Source: Deltaproteobacteria bacterium
GTDB lineage: Bacteria; Desulfobacterota; Desulfobacteria; Desulfobacterales; JAFDCJ01
DNA: 11,762 nt
NCBI GenBank assembly: GCA_024277475.1
Contig: JAJRVC010000167.1
Span: 1 to 11,762, forward strand
Direction of reading: 5' to 3'
Made by a program: the position numbers and the translations under genes
Shown here: positions 1 to 5,904 of the stretch, piece by piece
Numbering within the stretch: position 1 is the first letter of the stretch
Layout: each line of letters opens with the position of its first letter
Notes under the pieces: model-generated
What the model was told of the DNA's origin: nothing
Seen by the model: the letters and a program-made list of their open reading frames with translations, nothing else
The model's database searches: none

Positions 1-123
1 AAAGCACGCTTGGAGGTAAGATAATTCCTTTTTTTATTTTGTTAGGTCCGGATCCTGGTTGTTTGTGGAAAAATCATTCGGGATGATTATAACAGTTCGG
101 TTTTATATCTTATGTGATGAACG
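1..123. other. Upstream intergenic start of window
   Basis: No coding sequence could be supported here; all three plus-strand frames reach a stop within the first 90 bases. A T-rich run lies at about 28-43, and a small hairpin (AATCAT at 72-77 pairing with ATGATT at 83-88, loop TCGGG) follows. TATAAC at 88-93 resembles a -10 box for the gene starting at 124, but the only -35 candidate (TTGTGG, 63-68) is poor and 19 nt away, so the promoter is only a suggestion. No Shine-Dalgarno sequence is evident before the ATG at 124. Confidence 0.4.
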
Positions 124-1179
124 ATGTCAATACGTGAAGAATTTGAAAAACGTGAGAGAAATTTCATGTCGCCTTTCGGCTGCTTGAGCGCCGAAAGCCG
201 GGGGCGGGACATTGAAGAAAAGTCTTGTCCGGTTCGTACTTCATTTCAACTCGACCGTGACCGCATTGTTTATTCTAATGCATTCAGGCGCTTAAAACAC
301 AAGACCCAGGTTTTCCTTTCTCCGCTAGGGGATGATTACAGAACCCGCTTGACCCATACTCTGGAAGTGGCCCAGATAGCCAGGGCCATTGCCCGAGCTC
401 TGTTTCTCAATGAGGACCTGGCCGAGGCGATTGCTCTGGGACATGACCTGGGCCACACGCCCTTCGGGCATAGCGGTGAGATTGCCCTCAGAGAAATTTA
501 TTCTCCGGATTTTTCACACAATGAACAAAGTCTGCGGGTGGTGGAAGTACTGGAAAATAATGGCAAGGGACTCAATCTGACTTATGAAGTAAGGGATGGT
601 ATTTTAAAGCATTCAAAGGGGTTCGGCAAGATAATTCCTGAAGATTCTGCTGAAAAGGCTTGCACCTCTGAGGGTATAATCGTCAGGATTTCCGATATTA
701 TGGCGTATTTAAATCATGACCTGGAGGATGCAATTCGCAGCAGGGTAGTGGATGCCGCTCAGGTGCCGGAATCGTGTTCGGCAATCCTGGGGCATACCCA
801 TTCACAACGAGCAACGACCATGATCCGGGACCTTATTTCCTCCAGCGTAGTCCGAGACGGTGAGCTTTGCCTGCAACTGGGTGTTGAGGTTCATGACGCC
901 ATGATGGGTTTAAGGCAATTTCTTTATGAGAACGTCTACCGGTCGCCGAATGTTCATAAAGATTTTGAAAAATCCAAAAAAATTCTGTCGGAGCTGTACA
1001 ATTATTTTCTGGACAATAGGCCGTTGCTTGAGGAAAAATTGAGTGAACTGCAAATGGACAGCAGTAACCACGATTGTCAACCAAAAGAACGTGTTGTTTG
1101 TGACTTCATTGCCTCCATGACCGATCGCTATGCCATGGATCTGTACAAAAAGCTCTTTTTCCCGTCTCCTCTGGTGTAA
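124..1179 (+). CDS. dGTPase-like HD-domain triphosphohydrolase
   Basis: Deoxyguanosinetriphosphate triphosphohydrolase-like protein, 351 residues, expected to be cytosolic and to hydrolyse dNTPs to the deoxynucleoside and triphosphate. The N-terminal part has the family pattern 'PFGCLSAESRGR' (about 17-28) and 'NAFRRLKHKTQVF' (52-64). The HD metal site is readable in order: H78 in 'RLTHTLEV', H107-D108 in 'GHDLGHTPFGH', and D191 in 'ISDIMAYLNHDLEDA'. The length suits the dGTPase-like subfamily, which is shorter than E. coli Dgt. The start at 124 is preferred despite a weak ribosome site, because the residues before Met15 match the usual family N-terminus. The 3' end meets or slightly overlaps the next cysteine-cluster gene, so the two are probably cotranscribed. 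True substrate preference cannot be read from sequence. Confidence 0.9.
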   Translation: MSIREEFEKRERNFMSPFGCLSAESRGRDIEEKSCPVRTSFQLDRDRIVYSNAFRRLKHKTQVFLSPLGDDYRTRLTHTLEVAQIARAIARALFLNEDLAEAIALGHDLGHTPFGHSGEIALREIYSPDFSHNEQSLRVVEVLENNGKGLNLTYEVRDGILKHSKGFGKIIPEDSAEKACTSEGIIVRISDIMAYLNHDLEDAIRSRVVDAAQVPESCSAILGHTHSQRATTMIRDLISSSVVRDGELCLQLGVEVHDAMMGLRQFLYENVYRSPNVHKDFEKSKKILSELYNYFLDNRPLLEEKLSELQMDSSNHDCQPKERVVCDFIASMTDRYAMDLYKKLFFPSPLV

Positions 1180-1192
1180 AGGCTACCTAACC

Positions 1193-1786
1193 TTGACGCA
1201 TCTTCCGGTTAATCTCGACGATCCCGTTTTGACCGCTTTCCTTGACCGGTTACAATGTATTTTTGCCGCCATGGATCGACAGTATACCGAGGCGGCAAAA
1301 CGCTATGGATTTTACTGTGAAGGATGTGAGGACAACTGCTGTCTGACCCGTTTTTATCATCATACCTATTTGGAATATCTGTATATTCATATAGGGTTGA
1401 ATAAGCTCGATCACCAGAGACAGCAGGAAATACAATCAAGGGCTGCCTGGGTCTGCCGGGAAACTGCAAAAGCGGATGAAAAGGTAGCGCCCGTGAGACT
1501 GATGTGCCCACTCAATTCAGATGGCCTTTGCATTCTGTACACGTACCGCCCCATGATTTGCCGCCTTCATGGGATTTCCCACGAGCTTCGAAAACCGGGG
1601 CAAATGGCCATCCGTGGACCGGGTTGCGGGAGATTTGATCTTTTGTGTTCGGATAAGAGCTATCGCAAATTCGATCGAACGCCGTTTTATTTTGAAATGG
1701 CAAAGCTGGAAAGTGAATTAAAACAGGCAGTCGGTCTATCGGGCAGGGTTAAGATGACCATCGCGGAAATAGTAATTGCCAGATGA
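1193..1786 (+). CDS. YkgJ-family CxxCxxxCC cysteine-cluster protein (short type)
   Basis: A small protein of the CxxCxxCC/YkgJ group, thought to bind a metal (zinc or Fe-S) through conserved cysteines; the function is unknown. Two cysteine blocks are visible: 'YCEGCEDNCC' near the N-terminus, then 'MCPLNSDGLCILYTYRPMIC' plus a later 'GPGCGRFD', the usual spacing for this family. An ATG at 1130 is in frame, but its extra 21 residues are read out of frame from the conserved C-terminus of the preceding dGTPase gene. I therefore prefer the TTG at 1193, which has AAAGG at 1178-1182 ten bases upstream; ATG 1271 is a third option but would begin close to the first cysteine block. The gene follows the dGTPase-like gene directly and is probably in its operon. 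It is a different, shorter subfamily from the two long YkgJ genes at 3972 and 6633. Confidence 0.75.
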   Translation: MTHLPVNLDDPVLTAFLDRLQCIFAAMDRQYTEAAKRYGFYCEGCEDNCCLTRFYHHTYLEYLYIHIGLNKLDHQRQQEIQSRAAWVCRETAKADEKVAPVRLMCPLNSDGLCILYTYRPMICRLHGISHELRKPGQMAIRGPGCGRFDLLCSDKSYRKFDRTPFYFEMAKLESELKQAVGLSGRVKMTIAEIVIAR

Positions 1787-1789
1787 CGG

Positions 1790-1810
1790 AAGTCAGAGGA
1801 CAGAAGACAG
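1790..1810. repeat. Short 7-bp tandem array (ARGACAG-like)
   Basis: Three back-to-back heptamers follow the stop codon of the cysteine-cluster gene: AAGTCAG, AGGACAG and AAGACAG. The unit is degenerate and the array is short, so alone it could be chance. It fits a pattern of heptameric arrays in most other gaps of this window. Confidence 0.5.
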
Positions 1811-1812
1811 AG

Positions 1813-1879
1813 AAAAAACGGAGGGGTTGCGTCTTCATTTTTGACTTCTTATCAAGAATGACGACCCCCCCGTTTTTTA
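1813..1879. terminator. Bidirectional terminator between convergent genes
   Basis: Inverted repeat with arms at 1813-1829 and 1862-1878. The A6/T6 ends pair, then C-G pairs and a G-rich/C-rich stretch with one A:C mismatch, giving about 16 pairs in 17 positions around a loop of roughly 32 nt. A T6 run on each outgoing strand lets it act as a rho-independent terminator in both directions. It sits between the plus-strand gene ending at 1786 and the minus-strand gene whose TAA (1879-1877) lies inside the right arm. The long loop weakens the prediction. Confidence 0.6.
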
Positions 1880-2962
1880 TTGTCGGGCCTGGCTGTCGTC
1901 ACGCTCCGGAATGTTGGACTGGTGAATGGGGGCCGGATACGTATCTCTCCTGGCAGAGGTGACGGCACGGTTGGCGATATCCTGAACCTTTTCGTAGGCC
2001 AGCTCATTCTTTTTGGCCAAATCGCTGATTTGTGCCGCCTGTGAAGCGACCATCTTCTCAAGCGCCTCGATTTTTTCCATAAGAACGTTTCTTTCGCCCT
2101 CGAATCTGGCTTCCATGAGCGCTTTGTCACTCTTAAAATTGCTCGTAAGTCTCTCCGTGGCATCGGCCACCGCCTTCTGAACGGCGGCTTCGTTGCGTTT
2201 GGGGAAGCTTTCCACCTCTTTTTGCAGGGTCTCCATATCCTTTTCGCGGACTCTAACAGCTTCTTCCCTGGTGTCAAGTGCGGCCGTTCGGTTTTGAGAT
2301 TCGATTTCGAATTCGCTTCGCTTTGCGGTGAGCTCCTTTTCAAGGGTCTGTAACTCATCTTCCAATGTATTTTTACGCTGCGCCTTATCCCGTGCAAAGG
2401 TATACTCATACTCTTCCTTCTCCCTTTGGCGCTGCTTGTCGATCGCTTCAGCCTGCTCCTTGGCACGTCGATCCCGATCAGCCTTTTCACGCTGCCACTG
2501 GGTGCGTTTTTCCTCCATCTCTGATTCGAACGTCCCCTTTTGGTCCTGCATCTCCCGCTCGAACTGCTCTTTCTTCACCCGCTGGGCGTCGATCAGAGCG
2601 GCAAGGTCAGAGGCGGCGGTTTCCACCTCGTAAATGGTGTTGAGCTCCTCGTTTTTAGTTTCGATAGCGGACTGGATTTTTCGGTACGTCTCCAGTTCGG
2701 TCTCGAAACGTTCTGCCAGTTCGGTCAGTTCACGGCTAAGGGTCCCGCGCAGATCATGGAGACGCTTCAAGGGGTCCTGCGCTGCCTGTGCATCGGCCGT
2801 AGCCGTGGCCACTTTTTTTTCCAGCCGCTTACGGGCTTTTTCGGCATCCAACAAATCTTTGCTCAGACTCTCGAAGTGCTCTTTGGCCTCTTCATAGGCC
2901 TCCAGTAGCTCTTTCTTGGTGTTGGTCATGGAAACATTGGGAAGATCGATTTTCTCCGTCAT
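1877..2962 (-). CDS. Hypothetical cysteine-free coiled-coil protein
   Basis: 361-residue protein of unknown function. It is dominated by Glu, Lys, Arg, Gln and Ala with heptad-like spacing of Leu/Ile/Ala, and lacks long hydrophobic stretches, a signal peptide and any cysteine. It looks like several long alpha-helical coiled-coil segments (about residues 13-115 and 125-325). A more hydrophobic short segment, 'YEVETAASDLAALI', lies in the break near 110-123. The last 30 residues are Pro/Ser/Gln-rich and probably disordered. A scaffold, filament or chromosome-associated role would fit the shape, but nothing in the sequence decides it. The ATG at 2962 has an AGAGG ribosome site at 2974-2970 with a good spacer. 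It is monocistronic here, divergent from the toxin-antitoxin genes and convergent with the upstream pair. Low sequence complexity means remote homology searches may mislead. Confidence 0.75.
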   Translation of the reverse strand: MTEKIDLPNVSMTNTKKELLEAYEEAKEHFESLSKDLLDAEKARKRLEKKVATATADAQAAQDPLKRLHDLRGTLSRELTELAERFETELETYRKIQSAIETKNEELNTIYEVETAASDLAALIDAQRVKKEQFEREMQDQKGTFESEMEEKRTQWQREKADRDRRAKEQAEAIDKQRQREKEEYEYTFARDKAQRKNTLEDELQTLEKELTAKRSEFEIESQNRTAALDTREEAVRVREKDMETLQKEVESFPKRNEAAVQKAVADATERLTSNFKSDKALMEARFEGERNVLMEKIEALEKMVASQAAQISDLAKKNELAYEKVQDIANRAVTSARRDTYPAPIHQSNIPERDDSQARQ

Positions 2963-3040
2963 GATACTGCCTCTATCGTAGAATTTTTTAAAATTGTCCG
3001 AATTACTCGCTTTGCGCCAAATCTCTGCAAAACATGTTTT

Positions 3041-3103
3041 TAATAATCACGACAACAATATCCTTTCGGATAACTGAAGCGGGTTTTGTTGTCAAGATTA
3101 ATA
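3041..3103. promoter_or_regulatory. Imperfect 18-bp inverted repeat (candidate operator)
   Basis: Left arm 3041-3058 and right arm 3086-3103 are inverted copies matching at 15 of 18 positions, sharing the block GACAACAA / TTGTTGTC. A smaller perfect hairpin lies just inside (TATCC 3059-3063 with GGATA 3068-3072). The position over the candidate minus-strand promoter suggests a regulator-binding site, but no T-tract supports a terminator. Confidence 0.4.
3067..3095 (-). promoter_or_regulatory. Candidate promoter of coiled-coil gene
   Basis: On the minus strand a perfect -35 TTGACA (3095-3090) is followed after 17 nt by TATCCG (3072-3067), a weak -10. This would give a leader of about 100 nt before the ATG at 2962. 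The -35 lies in the right arm of the dyad at 3041-3103. Confidence 0.4.
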
Positions 3104-3231
3104 TTTTTTCGCCGTGGTTGAAAATTCAGACTCTATTTTCCATTGGCCACCTGCCAAGTCGCCTCGATATTCGTCTTACTTATAAAAATAAATAAGTTAT
3201 ATTAAAAAATGTAAAATATTTTTAAGAATGA

Positions 3232-3260
3232 TTGACAAAATTTTATTATGATGTTATTTT
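3232..3260 (+). promoter_or_regulatory. Sigma70-type promoter of antitoxin-toxin operon
   Basis: A perfect TTGACA at 3232-3237, a 17-nt spacer and TATTTT at 3255-3260 (4 of 6 matches to TATAAT) lie in A/T-rich DNA. The expected transcript starts near 3267, about 60 nt before the antitoxin ATG. Confidence 0.6.
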
Positions 3261-3328
3261 TAATTCAATAAAATCTGATTTATGAATGCTGAATTCAATT
3301 TGATGCCGCTTACACAGGAAAGAGGTGT

Positions 3329-3583
3329 ATGATGCAAGTTGTAACTGCGTCGAGCAGAGGTCAAATCGTTATCCCGAAAGAAATTAGAAAGCAGCTGAAT
3401 ATTGTCGCGGGGAAAAGGCTGTCCGTTAAGGCTGAAGGAGATCGGGTCCTCCTCACGCCGCTGCCGGACGATCCGGTGGCGGCTTTTTGCGGAATTTTCA
3501 AAGAGAAATCTTCACTCACCAAGGCTTTAACCGAGCACCGGGAAAAGGATAAACATCGTGAAGAGAAAAAGGTTGTTGGATAG
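3329..3583 (+). CDS. AbrB/MazE-type antitoxin (VapB-like)
   Basis: 84-residue protein with an N-terminal SpoVT/AbrB swapped-hairpin DNA-binding domain. 'SSRGQIVIPKEIRKQLNI' (about 9-26) is the classic signature, followed by 'GKRLSVKAEGDRVLLTPL' (29-46). The charged C-terminal tail (about 60-84) is where such antitoxins usually wrap the toxin. The partner is the PIN protein encoded 26 nt overlapped downstream; by analogy with VapBC pairs it should neutralise the toxin and repress its own promoter at 3232-3260. Two adjacent ATGs (3329 and 3332) are possible starts. AGGAAAGAGG at 3316-3325 fits either one, and the second has the better distance from the AGAGG part. Confidence 0.85.
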   Translation: MMQVVTASSRGQIVIPKEIRKQLNIVAGKRLSVKAEGDRVLLTPLPDDPVAAFCGIFKEKSSLTKALTEHREKDKHREEKKVVG

Positions 3584-3968
3584 CTATGCGTTATTAGCCT
3601 ATTTAAATAAGGAAGATGGCTTTGAGAAAGTACGCAATGTTTTGGCAACTGCTCAGAAATCCAGCCTCTCTGTTTTGATGAATGAATTGAATGTCGGTGA
3701 AACCTATTACATTCTCTATCGAAAACGCGGTTATGAGCAGGCCGAATATTTTCTGGACACCGTGCTGGCAGGGTTACCCATCTCGATGATTTCAAATGAT
3801 TTTAATGCTGTTATTTCTGCATCAAAAATACAAGCGCGGCATGCGCTTTGTTTTGCAGATTGCTTTGCGGTCGCCACAGCCCAACGAGAAAATGCCGTCA
3901 TCCTGACCGGCGACCCTGAATTTAAGAATATAGAAAAGTTTGTGAAAATAGATTGGCTCACAAAATAA
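3558..3968 (+). CDS. PIN-domain ribonuclease toxin (VapC-like)
   Basis: 136-residue PIN-domain protein, by family a Mg2+-dependent RNase acting as the toxin of a VapBC-like pair. The acidic active-site residues can be seen: D8 in 'LLDSYALLAYL', E48 in 'NVGETYYIL', D101 in 'CFADCFAVATA' and D119 in 'LTGDPEF', so the nuclease looks intact. It starts with GTG at 3558 inside the antitoxin gene (26-nt overlap, AAAAGG about ten bases upstream), which implies translational coupling that keeps toxin production tied to antitoxin. The RNA target cannot be predicted. A long cysteine-cluster gene begins 3 nt after its stop. Confidence 0.88.
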   Translation: MKRKRLLDSYALLAYLNKEDGFEKVRNVLATAQKSSLSVLMNELNVGETYYILYRKRGYEQAEYFLDTVLAGLPISMISNDFNAVISASKIQARHALCFADCFAVATAQRENAVILTGDPEFKNIEKFVKIDWLTK

Positions 3969-3971
3969 GCC

Positions 3972-4754
3972 ATGAAACCCATTGAAATTGAAGATATTGA
4001 CAAATTACCCGGGATACGGATCAAGGAAAACGACACTTTTTGTTTCCGCTGTTATCCGGAGGTCGAATGTTTTAACCGGTGCTGCCGCAATTTGAACCTT
4101 TTTTTGTATCCTTATGATGTCCTACGGTTAAAACAATCTTTAGACCTTTCTTCAGATGAATTTCTGGATCGATTTGTAGATATCGTCTTGCGACCCTCCA
4201 ATTTTTTTCCGGATGTGCTTTTGCGCATGGCCGAAAATCCGGAAAAAACCTGCCCGTTTTTGATCGAATTCGGCTGCAGCGTTTATCCGGACCGGCCGGA
4301 TACCTGCAGAACATTTCCCATTGAGCAGGGAATGCTGTATGATACCGGCCGAAAAAAGGAAAAGCTCGTTCATTTTTTCAGACCGCCGGATTTTTGTCAC
4401 GGACAGTACGAAAAAAAAGAATGGACCCTAGCTGAATGGGCCCGGGATCAGGAAGTTGAACGGTACCACCAAATGACGATTCGGTGGGCGGGCCTAAAGC
4501 GGCTGTTTCAAAATGATCCCTGGGGATTTGAAGGCCCTGAAGGCCCTAAGGCAAAGATTGCTTTTATGGCGACTTATAACATCGACCGATTCCGGGACTT
4601 TGTGTTTCAAAGCAGCTTCTTAAGACGGTACAAGATAAAATCTGCGATTCTCAAGAAACTGCAGATGGATGATGTCCAATTGTTGAAATTTGGTTTTGAA
4701 TGGGTGAAAGTTTTTGTTTGGGGCCTGAAAAGTAAGCAAATTAGATTACGGTAG
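3972..4754 (+). CDS. Long YkgJ-family cysteine-cluster protein, copy 1
   Basis: 260-residue member of the CxxCxxCC (YkgJ) group with a C-terminal extension. Cysteines C24, C27, C33, C37 and C38 form the first block ('FCFRCYPEVECFNRCC'). C94, C102 and C112 form the second ('CPFLIEFGCSVYPDRPDTC'), and C142 is a later conserved one ('DFCHGQ'). These probably bind a metal or Fe-S centre; no biochemical role is established. Residues about 195-250 ('YNIDRFRDFVFQSSFLRRY' and 'FGFEWVKVF') align with the gene at 5905-6633, so both share an extra C-terminal domain. It begins 3 nt after the toxin stop with no clear ribosome site, which suggests coupled translation in the same transcript. No signal peptide or membrane span is visible, so it is probably cytosolic. 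Confidence 0.82.
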   Translation: MKPIEIEDIDKLPGIRIKENDTFCFRCYPEVECFNRCCRNLNLFLYPYDVLRLKQSLDLSSDEFLDRFVDIVLRPSNFFPDVLLRMAENPEKTCPFLIEFGCSVYPDRPDTCRTFPIEQGMLYDTGRKKEKLVHFFRPPDFCHGQYEKKEWTLAEWARDQEVERYHQMTIRWAGLKRLFQNDPWGFEGPEGPKAKIAFMATYNIDRFRDFVFQSSFLRRYKIKSAILKKLQMDDVQLLKFGFEWVKVFVWGLKSKQIRLR

Positions 4755-4999
4755 TTTTTTGCGGATTCATCGGAATTGTGGAATTTGTATCTTCTATAGT
4801 CATGCCCCGTGCGTGGTTTGTTGTTGGGAAACGGGATTACTTTTGTTGACACACTCCCAGTCACCGGTCAACAGATTCCTGTCAAGGTATTCATGAATTA
4901 ATTCGGACTTTTTACGAGTCCATCAACTTTTAGCAAACTACAAACTACAATCAACAGACAACGGACAGCCATATGCAGCTACCCACCTCACCCATTAAG
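4755..4999. other. Convergent gap with no strong terminator
   Basis: This 245-nt gap lies between the 3' ends of two convergent genes. Only weak hairpins are present: TGTTGAC at 4844-4850 with GTCAACA at 4867-4873 (loop 16 nt), and GGACT at 4905-4909 with AGTCC at 4917-4921. A T6 run just after the stop at 4754 has no stem before it. The rest holds a heptameric array (4934-4968). No coding frame is supported. Confidence 0.5.
4934..4968. repeat. 7-bp tandem array (CAAACTA-like, five units)
   Basis: Five contiguous heptamers: CAAACTA, CAAACTA, CAATCAA, CAGACAA and CGGACAG. The first two are identical and the later ones drift, but every unit starts with C and keeps A-rich positions. The array lies between convergent genes, and it is one of several 7-bp-period arrays with different consensus in this window. 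Confidence 0.65.
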
Positions 5000-5815
5000 C
5001 TAAACGACACCTTGCGGCATCTCCCCGACTTTCTCACCTCCCAACACATATCCGCCATCCAGCCGTAGCACGGTACCGGTCATAAAAGGTGCATCTTTGA
5101 TAATGTAGAGGACGGTTTTGACGACATCGTCCACCGTGCCGGTGCGTTGCAGCAGGGTGTGATCAATGAGGGCTTTTTTGCAGGTTTCGCTCAGCAGGCC
5201 CCAGCCCCGGGTTTTTTCGGCGTGACGGGTTGCAATAAGGCCCAGCATGATTTCGTTTACCCGCACACAGGGGGCGCCTATGCGGGCCCAGGTTTCGGTC
5301 AACAAGGAGACCCCGCGGTTGGCCGCTGCATAGCCCTCGTTGAAAATCATGCCGGCTGGGCCACTGCGACCGACGATGGCGGCAATCGAGGAAAAATTGA
5401 TGACCACCGCATCACCGGAGGCTTGCAGGTGGGGCAGGGCACAATCAAAGACCCAGCGTTTGGCACGCAACGTGGTCTGTATCTCAAGATCCCACTGTTG
5501 GGGAACATAGGGGCCGTGGACTGCCGGCCATCCTCCGCGTTCAATGTTGTTGATGAGGATGTCAAGCCTGCCATAATGATCGACGACCTGACGGATCAGT
5601 CCTGATATTTTATCAACCGCAAGCAGGTCGGTTTGAATAATCAGGTGTTGCCCGCCGGCATTGCGGAAATCTTTCTTCAGATCTTCAAGTTCTTCTTCCC
5701 AGTCAAAATAATTCAGGGCAACCTTTACCCCCTGCGCTGCCAGGGTAAGACCGATTCCTTTGCCGATTCCTTTTATGGCGCCCAGAACGAGCGCCACTTT
5801 GCCGTTTAGTTCCAT
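5000..5815 (-). CDS. SDR-fold protein with atypical active site
   Basis: 271-residue short-chain dehydrogenase/reductase by fold. It has the Rossmann glycine motif 'GAIKGIGKGIG' (12-22), 'RLDILINN' (83-90, normally NNAG but here NNIE), and the C-terminal 'MTGTVLRLDGGYVLGG'. The active site is unusual. Ser143 and Tyr162 are present, but the Tyr-x-x-x-Lys lysine is Asn166, and the usual Asn in the 'vNl' helix appears to be Thr115. The Ser-Tyr spacing is 19 rather than about 13 residues. It may be a catalytically altered or dead relative, or use another mechanism; the substrate is unknown. ATG 5815 is chosen because GGAAGG (5828-5823) sits 7 nt upstream; an in-frame GTG at 5833 has no ribosome site. 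It lies 89 nt downstream of a long YkgJ-type gene on the same strand, so one operon is plausible. Confidence 0.8.
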   Translation of the reverse strand: MELNGKVALVLGAIKGIGKGIGLTLAAQGVKVALNYFDWEEELEDLKKDFRNAGGQHLIIQTDLLAVDKISGLIRQVVDHYGRLDILINNIERGGWPAVHGPYVPQQWDLEIQTTLRAKRWVFDCALPHLQASGDAVVINFSSIAAIVGRSGPAGMIFNEGYAAANRGVSLLTETWARIGAPCVRVNEIMLGLIATRHAEKTRGWGLLSETCKKALIDHTLLQRTGTVDDVVKTVLYIIKDAPFMTGTVLRLDGGYVLGGEKVGEMPQGVV

Positions 5816-5852
5816 AGTAGTACCTTCCAACACCTAAAAAATAGACTAACTT

Positions 5853-5874
5853 AAAATCCAAAATTCCAAAACCC
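5853..5874. repeat. Short A-rich 7/8-bp array
   Basis: Three near-identical units in tandem: AAAATCC, AAAATTCC (8 nt) and AAAACCC, located between the YkgJ-type gene and the SDR gene. Low complexity makes chance a real possibility; it is listed because the same 7-bp period recurs in other gaps. Confidence 0.35.
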
Positions 5875-5904
5875 GTTAAGCAAACATCAGCAGAACTAAC
5901 CCCT

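Larger units (their letters stand above)
2963..3328. other. AT-rich divergent intergenic region
   Basis: A 366-nt gap between the minus-strand coiled-coil gene and the plus-strand antitoxin gene. No coding frame is supported. It contains a dyad and a candidate promoter for the coiled-coil gene (3041-3103), a promoter for the antitoxin operon (3232-3260), and a strongly A/T-rich block from about 3178 to 3300, more AT-rich than the flanking genes. Confidence 0.6.

Noticed and set aside
1852..2490. A 212-codon Arg/Ser/Pro-rich frame on the minus strand
   Set aside because: It is an alternative frame of the coiled-coil gene; its composition is the usual result of reading Glu/Lys-rich codons out of frame, and it has no ribosome site.
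3178..3300. Replication origin or partition site in the AT-rich block
   Set aside because: No DnaA-box cluster, iterons or replication genes are seen; the base composition is explained by a promoter region.
4844..4873. Terminator between the convergent genes
   Set aside because: The stem has only 7 bp with a 16-nt loop and no adjacent T-run.
5147..5605. A 152-codon open frame on the plus strand
   Set aside because: It lies antisense within the SDR gene, has no ribosome site and its protein has no recognisable family pattern; the minus-strand frame shows clear SDR motifs.
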